DNA of 45,813 bases from an uncultured Alistipes sp. Its GTDB lineage: Bacteria; Bacteroidota; Bacteroidia; Bacteroidales; UBA932. Location of the stretch: positions 1 through 45,813 of the forward strand of contig UQUN01000021.1 of the NCBI GenBank assembly GCA_900544175.1, in the 5' to 3' direction. The position numbers were made by a program, and so were the translations under genes. Positions within the stretch are counted from its first letter, which is position 1. Each line of letters opens with the position of its first letter. Shown here piece by piece: positions 29,930-39,623 of the stretch. The notes beneath the pieces are model-generated. The model did no database searches. It saw only the letters and a program-made list of their open reading frames with translations, and was not told where the DNA came from.

Positions 29930-31369
29930 TTATTTCCCGGATTTCTTGCTGTTGCCTGACGTGTCTTCTTCTTCGGGTGTGCTCCAGCCGCCGCCGAGGG
30001 CCTTGTACAGGTTTATGATGGCCAGAAACTCATCTCTTACGGCGTTGCTGTAGTCTATTTCGGCGTTGAAGTAGCTTCGCTGTGCGTCCAGCACGTCTAT
30101 GTAGTTGATATAGCCGTTCTGGTATTGGAACAGGGCCAGTTCGACATATTTTCGGGATGCTTCCTTGAGATTGTTCATCAAAGTCACTTTTTCGCGGGCC
30201 GATGTGTAGGAGGTTACTGCGTCATTGACTTCCTTGAATACTTCCAGAACTTTCTGTTCATACTGGTATCTGACCTGATTGTATGCTTCTATGGCAGCCT
30301 GATAGCGTGCCTTGTTCTTGCCGAAGGCGAACAGCGGAGATGTCAGTGATGCTATGGGATACCAGTAAGGACCTGTGAAATAGTTTACGAAAGTATTGTT
30401 CTCCACTCCTGCCGTGAGTGAGATGGACAGTTTTGGGAAACGGTCGGCCCATGCGACACCGACTTCTGCCATTGCGGCTTTCATGTCCTGTTCGGCGGCC
30501 ATGAGGTCAGGTCTGCGTTTGAGCAGGTCGGATGCTACCCCTACGTGCATAAGGTTGGGGAACTGGTCGTGGGTGTTTATCAGGGATCTTTCGATACTCG
30601 TAGGGAATTCGCCTGCAAGCAGGGATATCTCATGCTCCTTTAGCTCAATGTCTCTCTGAAGGTCAGGAATCATGGATGCGGTGCTCGCATACTCCACCTG
30701 CGCCTGCTGGTAAGGTATTTCGGTCGTGAGACCTCCGTCGAAGCGGAGCTTTGCCTGACGGACATTTTCCCGGCGGGTATCGAGTGTTCTCAGCACGATG
30801 TCCAGCTCGTTGTCGAGGGCGGTAAGCTCGAAATAGGCTGTGGCCACAGCAGCTATGAGGGTCATCTGCATGGCTCTCTGGGACTCTACTGAGGAGAGAT
30901 ATTCGGCCATGGCTGCCCTGTTGGCCCATCTGAGGCTGCCGAACAGGTCCACTTCCCAGGAGATGGCGGCCTTCAGACCGAACTCATTGTCCTTGACGGG
31001 GGCCGCATCTGTGTACTGATAGTTCTCCTGGTCCAGATAGCCTCTGGCATTGAAGGACGGGAACTGGTCTGCCCTGACTACGCGGTGCATCCTCTCGAGC
31101 TCCTTTACTCTGGATGTGGCTGCAAGCATGTCTCTGTTGTTCTCGAGAGTCTTTTCTATCAGGTCTTTCAGCAGCGGATCGGCGAATATCTCGGACCATT
31201 CCAGGTCGGCTATGCAGAGTGAGTCCGCAGTACCTCCGGGGATTATTGTATCGGGGATGTCCAGTTGTGGATCGACGCATTTGCGGACGGCCATGCCGCA
31301 TCCCTGTATCAGTATTGCTGCTGCGGTCATTAATGCCGCGACAGACATGTATCTAACAGTATGTCTCAT
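29930..31369 (-). CDS. RND efflux outer-membrane lipoprotein (TolC/OprM family)
   Basis: The 479-residue protein has a lipoprotein signal ending in ILIQGC (Cys24) and two repeats of the outer-membrane efflux (OEP) domain. Diagnostic stretches are SWEVDLFGSLRWANRAA, AYFELTALDNELDIV and FQYQNGYINYIDVLDAQRSY. It forms the trimeric exit duct of a tripartite pump. Its ATG overlaps the transporter stop by four bases (ATGA). It is the last gene of the operon adaptor-transporter-channel. The C terminus is Ser/Glu-rich, as usual. Confidence 0.94.
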   Translation of the reverse strand: MRHTVRYMSVAALMTAAAILIQGCGMAVRKCVDPQLDIPDTIIPGGTADSLCIADLEWSEIFADPLLKDLIEKTLENNRDMLAATSRVKELERMHRVVRADQFPSFNARGYLDQENYQYTDAAPVKDNEFGLKAAISWEVDLFGSLRWANRAAMAEYLSSVESQRAMQMTLIAAVATAYFELTALDNELDIVLRTLDTRRENVRQAKLRFDGGLTTEIPYQQAQVEYASTASMIPDLQRDIELKEHEISLLAGEFPTSIERSLINTHDQFPNLMHVGVASDLLKRRPDLMAAEQDMKAAMAEVGVAWADRFPKLSISLTAGVENNTFVNYFTGPYWYPIASLTSPLFAFGKNKARYQAAIEAYNQVRYQYEQKVLEVFKEVNDAVTSYTSAREKVTLMNNLKEASRKYVELALFQYQNGYINYIDVLDAQRSYFNAEIDYSNAVRDEFLAIINLYKALGGGWSTPEEEDTSGNSKKSGK

Positions 31370-34300
31370 GCTTTAAGTCTCTTTTTCTTGGATAAACGCT
31401 CTTTAAGCCGGTAGATCCATACAAAGAAAAATGGTACGAATACAATGCCGACGGTGATGGCGGCAATCATTCCGAAGAATACTCCGACGCCAATGCCCTG
31501 ACGGCTTGCTGATCCGGGGCCTGAAGCCAGTACGAGGGGCAGCATACCGAGGATGAATGTAAGGGAGGTCATCACAATAGGTCGGAAACGCAGCTCCGAA
31601 GCCTGTATTGCTGCCTCCACGATATCCTTGCCCTTTGCTACCTCGTCCTTTGCGAATTCTACAATCAGGATGGCGTTTTTCGCAGCCAGACCTATCAGCA
31701 TGACGAGACCTATCTGGAAGTAGACGTTGTTCTCCATGCCGAACACCAGTATGGCCAGGAATGCGCCTACGCAGGCAATAGGTAGGGACAGGATGACGGC
31801 GATAGGCACTGACCAGCTTTCATACTGTGCGGCCAGGAAAAGAAATACGAAGAGGAAGGCGAGAGCCAGCACGAGTCCCGTCTGACCGCTCTGCTGTTTC
31901 TCCTGATACGACAGTCCGCTCCACTCGATGCCTACGTTTTCCGGAAGTTTTTCCCGGACTATCTCCTCCATGATGTCCATGGCCTGTCCGGAACTGTATC
32001 CGTGGGCGGCCTCTCCGGTGATGTTTGCGGCATAGTACATGTTGAACCGCTTGATGGTTCCGGGACCCGTAGTGTATTCGGTGGTTCCGATTGATGTCAC
32101 CGGAATCATGGCACCTCCATTGCCGCGGACGAAGTACATGTTGAGGTTGTCCCTCCACTGGCGGTACGGTTCCTCTGCCTGTATGTACACTCTGTATACA
32201 CGGTTGAATAGGTTGAAATCGTTTACGTATACCGAGCCGGTGAATGCTTTCATGGTAGTGAACAGGTCGGATACGGACACTCCGAGCAGCTTTGCCCTGT
32301 CCCTGTCCACGTCATAGTACAGCTTGGGTATGTCGCCTTGCATTGAGCTGCTGACGCGGGAAAGTTCCTTGCGTTGCGAGGCGTAATAGACCAGTGTGTC
32401 CGACGCTCTCTGCAGTTCCTCGTACGTCATGTCTCCACGGGCTTCAAGCGACATCTCGAAACCGCCTGATGAACCGAGGCCGGGGATGACAGGTGGCGAG
32501 GTAAGGTATACCTTGCTCTCAGGATACCTGCTCATTTCTTCTGACACTTTCTCCATGAATGCAGGGAGATCCGGATCCTCTCTCTCCTCCCAGGGTTTCA
32601 TGATGACGGTAAGCTGGCTTCGGGACTGGTTGGTACCGAGTCTGGGGCTTGATCCTGTCACATTGAGCACATATCTCACGTCCGGCTGATCGAGAAGCCA
32701 TGCCATTGCCCTTTCAGTCACTTCCCTTGTCCTTTCGAGTGTCGCTCCTTCAGGCAGTTCGAGCTCTATGGTGAAATATCCCTGGTCCTCCTGTGGAAGG
32801 AAGCTGGACGGTACTATCTGTGCCATGGCCCAGATGCTTACGAGGGCGATGCCGAATGCCGCAAACGAGCGTTTTGAGTTGGCGAGGAATTTCCGTATTA
32901 TACGTGCGTATACAGTTTCTCCTTTGGCTAACCAGCGGTTGATTGCACGGAATACGAAATTCTTGCGTTCCTCGTCTCCTTCCTGCTTCGGCTTGAGGAA
33001 CTGGGCGCACATCACCGGGCTCATGGTAAGGGCCACGATGGTGGAGATGATGACAGAGACGGCGATGGTTATTGTAAACTGACGGTATAGGGAGCCGGTG
33101 ATTCCGGACAGGAAACTGACAGGGATGAATACGGCGCAGAGTACCAGGGACATGGCGATAAGCGCACTGCCAAGTCCGTTCATGGCTTTCTTGGTGGCTT
33201 CATACGGAGACAGTTTCTCCTCGTTCATGATGCGGTCCACGTTCTCGACCACCACAATGGCGTCATCCACCACGGTTCCGATGGCGAGAACAAGACCGAG
33301 CAGCGTCAGGGTATTGAGCGAGAACCCGAAGATCAGCATCACACCGAACGTGCCGATAAGCGAAATGGGGACAGCTATGGCCGGGATAAGTGTCGCCCTC
33401 CAGCTCTGCAGGGACAGGAATACGACCATGATCACAAGCAGCAGGGCCTCGAACAGTGTCTTGTACACCTCGTGAATGGACTGGGAGATGTATTCTGTCA
33501 TGTCGAATGGAATCTCATAGGATATGCCTTCCGGGAAGTTGCGGCTGATTTCTTCCATTGCGCTCTTGACGGCCTCCGACACTTCCATTGCGTTCATGCC
33601 GGGCAGCATTCTTATGTCCATGACAGCCGCGTTTCCGCCGTTGATGCCGCTCTCCGTATTGTATGACTGGGCTTCGAGGGACACTCTTGCGACGTCCCTG
33701 AGACGGATGATGGAACCGTCAGGATTGGCTCTGAGTACGATGTCCTCGAATTCGCTTACAGTAGAAAGCCTTCCCTGAGCCACGATAGGCACAGTCACGT
33801 CTACTCCGTTCATAGGCTGCTGGCCGAGAACTCCGGCAGCTGACTCACGGTTCTGTTCCTTGATGGCATTCTGGATGTCCTGGACCGTAAGTCCAAGACT
33901 CGCCAGCCTTTCTGGCTGTACCCATATCTGCATACCGTAGTAGCGGCTTCCCACGTTTGACACACGTCCTACGCCCGGTATACGGCGCAGCATATCCAAT
34001 ACGTTGAGAGTGGCGTAGTTGCTGAGGTACACCTCATCGAACTTGGGGTCGCTGGAAAGCAGGGTTACGGTCATGAGCTTGTTTGATGCCTGCTTGTCGA
34101 CGGAGATACCGTTCTGTATCACTTCCGCAGGAAGACGTGACTCGGCCTGCTTTACCCTGTTCTGTATCTCTACGGCCGCCAGATCGGGGTCGGTGTTGAT
34201 GTCGAATGTTATTGTAACGGTGAATGATCCTGAGTTGGTGCTTCTGGAGTCCATGTAGAGCATTCCGGGAGTTCCGTTGAGCTCCTGCTCGATGGGCGTG

Positions 34301-34488
34301 GCTACTGCCTGCGAAACGGTCTCCGCGTCAGCGCCTGGATATGAAGCCGAAACCTGTACTACCGGCGGAACTATATCGGGATACTGGTCAACAGGAAGCA
34401 GGAACAGGCCTATGAGACCCACCAGCACGATGACGATGGATATGACAGTGGAGAATATCGGCCGGTCTATGAAGAAATCACTTTTCAT
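31366..34488 (-). CDS. RND multidrug efflux transporter (HAE1/AcrB type)
   Basis: The 1040-residue inner-membrane transporter starts MKSDFFIDRPIFSTVISI, the usual AcrB N terminus. It has twelve membrane helices, the porter/docking domain in two halves, and the helix-4 proton relay GTVVDDAIVVVENVDRIMNE with its Asp-Asp pair. Motifs such as NTPGMLYMDSRST-like and GIEWSGLSYQE lie in the periplasmic parts. It exports drugs, bile salts or detergents with proton uptake; the substrate range is not known. The N terminus overlaps the adaptor stop by 11 bp, and the C terminus overlaps the channel start. Confidence 0.96.
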   Translation of the reverse strand: MKSDFFIDRPIFSTVISIVIVLVGLIGLFLLPVDQYPDIVPPVVQVSASYPGADAETVSQAVATPIEQELNGTPGMLYMDSRSTNSGSFTVTITFDINTDPDLAAVEIQNRVKQAESRLPAEVIQNGISVDKQASNKLMTVTLLSSDPKFDEVYLSNYATLNVLDMLRRIPGVGRVSNVGSRYYGMQIWVQPERLASLGLTVQDIQNAIKEQNRESAAGVLGQQPMNGVDVTVPIVAQGRLSTVSEFEDIVLRANPDGSIIRLRDVARVSLEAQSYNTESGINGGNAAVMDIRMLPGMNAMEVSEAVKSAMEEISRNFPEGISYEIPFDMTEYISQSIHEVYKTLFEALLLVIMVVFLSLQSWRATLIPAIAVPISLIGTFGVMLIFGFSLNTLTLLGLVLAIGTVVDDAIVVVENVDRIMNEEKLSPYEATKKAMNGLGSALIAMSLVLCAVFIPVSFLSGITGSLYRQFTITIAVSVIISTIVALTMSPVMCAQFLKPKQEGDEERKNFVFRAINRWLAKGETVYARIIRKFLANSKRSFAAFGIALVSIWAMAQIVPSSFLPQEDQGYFTIELELPEGATLERTREVTERAMAWLLDQPDVRYVLNVTGSSPRLGTNQSRSQLTVIMKPWEEREDPDLPAFMEKVSEEMSRYPESKVYLTSPPVIPGLGSSGGFEMSLEARGDMTYEELQRASDTLVYYASQRKELSRVSSSMQGDIPKLYYDVDRDRAKLLGVSVSDLFTTMKAFTGSVYVNDFNLFNRVYRVYIQAEEPYRQWRDNLNMYFVRGNGGAMIPVTSIGTTEYTTGPGTIKRFNMYYAANITGEAAHGYSSGQAMDIMEEIVREKLPENVGIEWSGLSYQEKQQSGQTGLVLALAFLFVFLFLAAQYESWSVPIAVILSLPIACVGAFLAILVFGMENNVYFQIGLVMLIGLAAKNAILIVEFAKDEVAKGKDIVEAAIQASELRFRPIVMTSLTFILGMLPLVLASGPGSASRQGIGVGVFFGMIAAITVGIVFVPFFFVWIYRLKERLSKKKRLKA

Positions 34489-35776
34489 CCTCTACTGCTG
34501 TATTACTTGTACTGTCATTGCTGAACGAGAAACGGCCTTCATGGTCCTGTCCGCCGGATATCCGTTCGGGATCTACTATTATGGGAGACACCTTCAGGCC
34601 GTGGCTGAGCTTGTGGAATCCTTCGACGATAATCATCTCGTCGGGGCCGAGTCCGCGTTCCACGACCACGTTGTTGCCGATTTCCGGACCCAGTTCGATG
34701 AATCTTTTCTCAACTACGCTGTCCCTGCGGCAGGCGAATACGTAGGCGCCGCCTTTCTCTATGACGAGGGCCTTCGTAGGAACCACAATCGCATCTTCCC
34801 TTACGTCAAGCAGCAGTCTTACCTTCGTGATCTGGCCTGGCAGCAGGGTGCGGTCGGGGTTGGGCATTTCAGCCCTGACGGAGAATGTACCTGTATTGGG
34901 GTCCACCTGCGGGTCTGCGAAGTCCACGAATCCCTTCAGGGGGTACTCTGAGTTGTCAGCCAAGGTGATGGTCACGTACGGGTTCCAGTTTCTCGCTGTA
35001 TCCTGCTGTCCGAGGTTTACGTTACGCTCCTTGCTCTTGAGGTAGTCGAGACTGGTCATACTGAAGTCCACCTGCACGGTGTCGCTTTTCACCATTGTGG
35101 CCAGAAGAGAACGGCCTCCTGGACCTACGAGGGTACCGAGATCCACATTCCTTTCGCTGATGAAACCTGAAATAGGGGAACGTACAGTCGTGTAGCCCAA
35201 TGCAATCTCGGCCTGGGTGAGGTCGGCCTGACTCATGGCCACTTCGGCCTTTGCGCTTTCGTACGAGGCTATCGCGTTGTCGAGGTCAAGACGGCTGGCC
35301 GCATTCTGTTCAAATAGCGGCCGTATACGTTCCAGGTCCCTCTCGGCCTTGAGTTCAAGGGCCTTGTCCTTGTTCAGCTGTGCCTTCGCCTTCTCTACGC
35401 TGGCCTTGTATACTTTCGGGTCAATGACGAACAGCACCTGGCCTTTCTTTATATAGCTTCCTTCCTCGAAAAGCATCTCCTCCAGATATCCCTCGACTCT
35501 GGCCCGTATTTCCACGAACTGCTGTGCGCTGATCTTGCCGGCGTATTCGCCGTAGATTTCCACATCGTCAATGACTACCGGCTGGACTTCCACCACGGGA
35601 TAGTCCGGTGCAGGCGGTTCTGGCCACGTCAGGATTATCAGGACGGTGACGGATACCACGATTGCGCCCAATATTACGTACCATGCCCATTTGGGCCATT
35701 TTCTTATTTTCTTTACGTTCCCGGCTACCCTGCGGTAAGCCTTGGAGATGTTTTCAGTAGGGATGTTAATCTGCAT
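34478..35776 (-). CDS. RND efflux periplasmic adaptor (membrane-fusion protein)
   Basis: From the ATG at 35776 the protein has 432 residues. A hydrophobic anchor (WAWYVILGAIVVSVTVLIIL) follows a basic start. The adaptor domains follow: lipoyl/barrel-sandwich (YLEEMLFEEGSYIKKGQVLF), a helical hairpin (about 105-190, Lys/Ala/Glu-rich), the second lipoyl half (SPISGFISERNVDLGTLVGP) and the beta-barrel. It links the inner-membrane pump to the outer-membrane channel. An upstream in-frame ATG at 35815 is unlikely because it is above the promoter element at 35784-35791. This is the first gene of the operon. Confidence 0.93.
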   Translation of the reverse strand: MQINIPTENISKAYRRVAGNVKKIRKWPKWAWYVILGAIVVSVTVLIILTWPEPPAPDYPVVEVQPVVIDDVEIYGEYAGKISAQQFVEIRARVEGYLEEMLFEEGSYIKKGQVLFVIDPKVYKASVEKAKAQLNKDKALELKAERDLERIRPLFEQNAASRLDLDNAIASYESAKAEVAMSQADLTQAEIALGYTTVRSPISGFISERNVDLGTLVGPGGRSLLATMVKSDTVQVDFSMTSLDYLKSKERNVNLGQQDTARNWNPYVTITLADNSEYPLKGFVDFADPQVDPNTGTFSVRAEMPNPDRTLLPGQITKVRLLLDVREDAIVVPTKALVIEKGGAYVFACRRDSVVEKRFIELGPEIGNNVVVERGLGPDEMIIVEGFHKLSHGLKVSPIIVDPERISGGQDHEGRFSFSNDSTSNTAVEDEK

Positions 35777-35783
35777 AATTGTA

Positions 35784-35791
35784 CAAAGATA
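35784..35791 (-). promoter_or_regulatory. -7 promoter element of efflux operon
   Basis: The minus strand reads TATCTTTG (TAnnTTTG), 7 bases before the adaptor ATG at 35776. No obvious TetR-type palindrome is seen around it. Confidence 0.62.
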
Positions 35792-35845
35792 TGCTAATTT
35801 GCCCCACTCCTGCAAAAAATGTACCTTGTCCTGTAAAAATGTGTG

Positions 35846-36754
35846 TTACATCATGCACCCGGCCGCATACAATATGGAAAGTATGAAAAAGTTACGGGAA
35901 GTCCTTCCTAAGAATGGATTCAGGGCTTCTCCGTCCGTGCGGCTGATATGTCGGGAGGTTGTCAGATGCAGTATCGCATAGAGCAGCAGGGGGGAGGCAT
36001 GCCATGCCGGGCCGGAAACGGCTATGGAAGCTCCTGCGAGCAAGGTCGCCGCCAGTCCGAGGGCATAATATAGGATGACGGCCCATTCTCCTCCGAGTCT
36101 TACCACAATGGTCTTTTTGCCCTGGACGGCATCTTCGGCCCTGTCTCTGTAGTTGTTGACCATCAGCAGGCAGTCCACGGCCATACCGCATGCCATGCCT
36201 GCAAGGGTTGTCCCGAAAGTCCAGGTTCCGGTCTGCAGGTAGAAGGTGAAACCGACAGGGACAATGCCGAAGAAGACCAGTACCAGCAAGTCCCCGAGTC
36301 CGATTCTGGAGAACACTGTTGTGTAGAGGAAGCAGAACAGAATGCATACAGCACCGACAGCAAGCATCCACCAGCCTCCGGCGATTATCAGCGGGGCACC
36401 GGAGATGCAGGCGAGTACTGTCGTTATCATGATGCCGGTCTTCATGGCCGACGGAGTGATCCAGCCTTGGGCGCAGGCTCTTTTCGGGCCCAGCCTTTTT
36501 TCTGTGTCACGTCCTTTCCTGAAGTCGAAATAGTCGTTTATGAAATTGGCGTCGACCTGCATTATCCAGGCGAAAAGCATGCACAGTGCGAGGACGGGCC
36601 AGTTGATTCCGGCCACTGCCGTCTCCATGTGTTCCGTCATCCAGGCCCATGCGCAGCCTCCTCCCATTGTCACCGGAGCCGCAGCTCCGGCAAGGGTCAT
36701 GGGTCTTGCGGCCATGATCCATGCCTTCGCCGAGTTCTTTCTGATCTCTGCCAT
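35846..36754 (-). CDS. menA: 1,4-dihydroxy-2-naphthoate polyprenyltransferase
   Basis: MenA is an inner-membrane UbiA-family enzyme that attaches the polyprenyl tail to dihydroxynaphthoate in menaquinone synthesis. The 302 residues contain the first Asp-rich motif NDYFDFRKGRDTEKR (from Asn73, with Asp74, Asp77 and Asp83) and the second NNYRDRAEDAVQGKKT near 200. Eight to nine membrane segments follow the usual UbiA pattern. Menaquinone is the main respiratory quinone in Bacteroidota. It follows the DUF362 gene by 10 bases, so the two are probably cotranscribed. Confidence 0.95.
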   Translation of the reverse strand: MAEIRKNSAKAWIMAARPMTLAGAAAPVTMGGGCAWAWMTEHMETAVAGINWPVLALCMLFAWIMQVDANFINDYFDFRKGRDTEKRLGPKRACAQGWITPSAMKTGIMITTVLACISGAPLIIAGGWWMLAVGAVCILFCFLYTTVFSRIGLGDLLVLVFFGIVPVGFTFYLQTGTWTFGTTLAGMACGMAVDCLLMVNNYRDRAEDAVQGKKTIVVRLGGEWAVILYYALGLAATLLAGASIAVSGPAWHASPLLLYAILHLTTSRHISRTDGEALNPFLGRTSRNFFILSILYAAGCMM

Positions 36755-36764
36755 TTACTGCGGG

Positions 36765-37914
36765 TCAGATGGTGACGAGTTCGTAGCGGCGGGTGCCTAT
36801 GCCTAATTTTTCGGCATGTTCGAGACCGGCCTGCCAGTTTGTGTCCGGGTGGAGGATGTGGAACTTGTCCTCACCGCATAGAGTTTCGTGATGATGGGAC
36901 TTGTCGAGCTTGCTGCCGGGCAGGGCAGGGGCGGCCATTACCATGTCGGCGCAGGCCTGGTCGAGTGCCACGGGATCGAATGAGGCCGCTATGCCGAGAT
37001 CGGGTACGATGGCGGCGTCATTGTGGTTCCAGCAGTCGCATTCAGGGGATACGTTGACTATGAAGTTGATGTAGAAACAAGGTTTGGTGTCAACGATGGC
37101 CTTTGTGTATTCGGCGATCTTTCCGTTCAGGGTCTCGGAGGTGTCCCAGTCCTTCAGTACGGCGGACTCGAACTGGCAGAGCGCAACGCACTGTCCGCAA
37201 CCTACGCATTTGTCGTAGTCTATGACGGCGGCGATGTTCTTTCCGGAATGGTTGGGGGTATCTGTCGTTTCAATATGTATGGCGTCATGTGCGCAGTGTT
37301 TTACGCAGATACCGCAGCAGCGGCAGTTTTCCACCTTGACCACTGGCTTGGATGACGAGTGCAGCTCGAGCTTGCCGGCTACGCTGGCGCAGCCCATTCC
37401 CATATTCTTGAGGGCGCCGCCGAATCCGGTCTGCTCATGTCCCTTGAAATGTGAAAGGGCTATCAGGACGTCGGCATCCGCTATTGCGGAGCCTATCTTT
37501 GCGGTCTTGCAGTAAGTACCGCCGTTTACGGGCAGTTCGCGGCATTCTGTGCCCTTGAGCCCGTCGGCTATGATGACATCGCATTTTGCACTGATGCGGT
37601 TGAACCCGTTCTCCATTGCGCTGGCTAAGTGGTCTACGGCGTTTGAGCGTCCTCCTGAGTACAGCGTGTTGGCATCGGTCAGGAACGGCTTGCCCCCAAG
37701 GGAGCGGATGAGGTCTGCCATTCCGGCCGCATAGTTGGGCCGCAGGAATGCCAGGTTGCCAGGTTCTCCGAAATGCATTTTGATGGCCGTGAACTTGTCC
37801 TTGAAATCTATCTTACTCTATACCGGCGGCCTTGGCCACAGCCACCATTTTCTGCACGAGAGGCATCTTGGTGGATGTGTGCAGGTCAGTGAAATAAACT
37901 TTTGCCTTTTCCAT
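36765..37914 (-). pseudogene. DUF362 / ferredoxin-domain protein with frameshift
   Basis: The frame 36765-37778 encodes a protein with a DUF362 domain and two 4Fe-4S motifs (CRCCGICVKHCAHDAI and CVGCGQCVALCQF). It lacks the family's N-terminal stretch. That stretch is encoded upstream, from an ATG at 37914 (MEKAKVYFTDLHTSTK ... AAGIE), which meets a TAA stop at 37813-37815. Deleting one base there joins the frames as AAGIE-KIDFKD...IKMHFG, exactly as expected for the family, so the gene is one base out of frame. The 33-codon N-terminal part is itself well conserved. It may be a real null mutation, a sequencing error, or a recoding site. DUF362 proteins are Fe-S proteins of unclear function. 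Confidence 0.82.
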
Positions 37915-37952
37915 AACGTTACGTTGTTGTATGTTGTTTGCTTTTATTGTTG

Positions 37953-39581
37953 TCATTGAAGGGACTCCCTGCGGATCTTGTTGATTACCATCACGTCGTT
38001 TTTGTGGATTACGGTATTGCCTCGGGGAATGATGGCCCGGCTGCCGCGTTTGATGAGCACGATTACCTCGTTGCTGTCAGGGGAGTACTGGAACACTTTC
38101 TTGCCTATCCATTCATTGCCTTTCTCTATTTTCCGCTCCGAGAGCCGTATGATATTCTCGTCATCGAAGTCCCGGGCACTCATGATGACTGTGTCATCCG
38201 CCTGGATTTTCGTCCTGCCGCTCGGTACTATGGCCTTGCCGTTACGGAGAATGGCTGCGATGATTGTGTCTCTCGGTATGGGGAGGTCCTTTATCACCTT
38301 TCCGTTCCACGGGTCATGCTCGGATATGTTCAACTGTACGAAGCTCACGTCCATATTGTCCGAGTAGTCTGTGAATGTTTTCAGAATGTCCTCCTCGCTG
38401 GAGGTCATTTTCAGGCCTCTTGCCACTGCCGGTATCAGCGAGCCCTGCAGGGAGATGGACAGAAGGACTATCATCAGCACTATGTTGAACAGGTCGTACT
38501 CGTTGCCGGTGAGCTGTCTGGAAGCCGGCAGGGCCATTATTGCGAACACTACTGAGGCGGCTCCTCTCAGGCCCACGAAGGATACGAGCATCTGCTGTCT
38601 CCATTTGCATTTGAACGGACTCATGATTGCGAATACAGTCGCGGGCCTGGCTATGAATGTCATGAACAGTGCGATGAGTATTGCCGGAATGGCGACCGCA
38701 GGCAGCTGTGACGGAAATGACAGCAGACCCAGCAGGAAGAATATGATGATCTGCATAAGGTTGGTGAGTCCGTCAAAAAACGGGACCAGGGATTTTTTGC
38801 CTCTTATGTTGGAGTTTCCGAGGATGATGCCGACGATGTAGGCGCTCAGGTAGCCGTTGCCTCCCACAAGATTGGGGATTGTGTAGGAAAAAAGGGCGAC
38901 GGCCAGGACAAACAAGGTGTCGAATCCGGCTGTGGATGAACGGAACCGCTTCATCAGCCATACCGAGCCGACAGCTATTGCAAGTCCGATGGCGGCCCCG
39001 TAAACTATCTGGGCGAATACCATGTATGCTATGCGTCCGCCGGATGTGGTGCCTTCTATGACAGCTATCATGATGACTGTGAGCATGTACGAGCATGGGT
39101 CGTTGCTTCCGCTCTCTATCTCAAGCAGCGATGCTGTGTTGTTCTTGAGACCCAGTTTCCTTGATCTCAGGATGGAGAATACCGATGCGGCATCAGTGGA
39201 ACTGAGTACTGCGCCTATGAGAAAACCGAGTTCTGCCGGCATTTTGAGCACATAGTGACAGAACAACCCTGTGAGTCCGGCCGTGAGAACGACACCTGCC
39301 GTGGACAGTATCCCTGCTTTTACGACTACCGGTCTGGCCTCTTTCCATCTGGTGCCGAATCCGCCGTAGAACATTATGAAGATCAGGGCGACGGTACAGA
39401 TGTTTTCGGTGATGCCGAAATTGTCGAATGCTATCTTTACTACTCCGTCAGAGCCGAAAACCATACCCAGCAGGATGAATGCCAGCAGCATGGGGATGCC
39501 GATCTTGTTGGATATGTTGTTAAGTATGACGCACAGGACGATAACAATAGCGGAGACAAGCAGGAAGACAGTTACGGCCAT
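37953..39581 (-). CDS. CPA1-type cation/proton antiporter with RCK_C domains
   Basis: The 542-residue protein has about twelve membrane helices of the NhaP/CvrA kind. GMVFGSDG lies in an early loop, SSTDAASVFSILR carries the ion-binding Asp, and ESGSNDP is the family motif near residue 155. After residue ~395 it has cytosolic TrkA_C/RCK_C modules (DTIIAAILRNGKAIVPSGRT and EVIVLIKRGSRAIIPRGNTV). It probably exports K+ or Na+ against protons, with the RCK_C domains sensing a ligand. Selectivity cannot be read from sequence. The promoter element is at 39608-39615. Confidence 0.92.
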   Translation of the reverse strand: MAVTVFLLVSAIVIVLCVILNNISNKIGIPMLLAFILLGMVFGSDGVVKIAFDNFGITENICTVALIFIMFYGGFGTRWKEARPVVVKAGILSTAGVVLTAGLTGLFCHYVLKMPAELGFLIGAVLSSTDAASVFSILRSRKLGLKNNTASLLEIESGSNDPCSYMLTVIMIAVIEGTTSGGRIAYMVFAQIVYGAAIGLAIAVGSVWLMKRFRSSTAGFDTLFVLAVALFSYTIPNLVGGNGYLSAYIVGIILGNSNIRGKKSLVPFFDGLTNLMQIIIFFLLGLLSFPSQLPAVAIPAILIALFMTFIARPATVFAIMSPFKCKWRQQMLVSFVGLRGAASVVFAIMALPASRQLTGNEYDLFNIVLMIVLLSISLQGSLIPAVARGLKMTSSEEDILKTFTDYSDNMDVSFVQLNISEHDPWNGKVIKDLPIPRDTIIAAILRNGKAIVPSGRTKIQADDTVIMSARDFDDENIIRLSERKIEKGNEWIGKKVFQYSPDSNEVIVLIKRGSRAIIPRGNTVIHKNDVMVINKIRRESLQ

Positions 39582-39586
39582 AAAAA

Positions 39587-39609
39587 TGCAGTTTGAATGT
39601 TAAACTGCA
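39587..39609. promoter_or_regulatory. Palindrome at the antiporter promoter (possible operator)
   Basis: TGCAGTTT (39587-39594) and AAACTGCA (39602-39609) are perfect inverted 8-mers separated by 7 bases. They cover the predicted transcription start and touch the -7 element (39608-39615), just 5 bases from the ATG. A repressor site is a reasonable guess. Confidence 0.45.
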
Positions 39610-39615
39610 AATTTA
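39608..39615 (-). promoter_or_regulatory. -7 promoter element of antiporter gene
   Basis: The minus strand reads TAAATTTG (TAnnTTTG), 26 bases before the ATG at 39581, adjacent to the TPR stop codon. Confidence 0.62.
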
Positions 39616-39623
39616 CAAAAATT

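Noticed and set aside
29799..30053. Plus-strand frame of 84 codons near the efflux gene end
   Set aside because: Mostly antisense of the outer-membrane channel gene; its first part lies in repeats.
37912..37930. AACGTTACGTTG repeat near the DUF362 start as an inversion site
   Set aside because: Only a short 6-bp direct repeat (ACGTTA/ACGTTG-like) with no inverted partner nearby.
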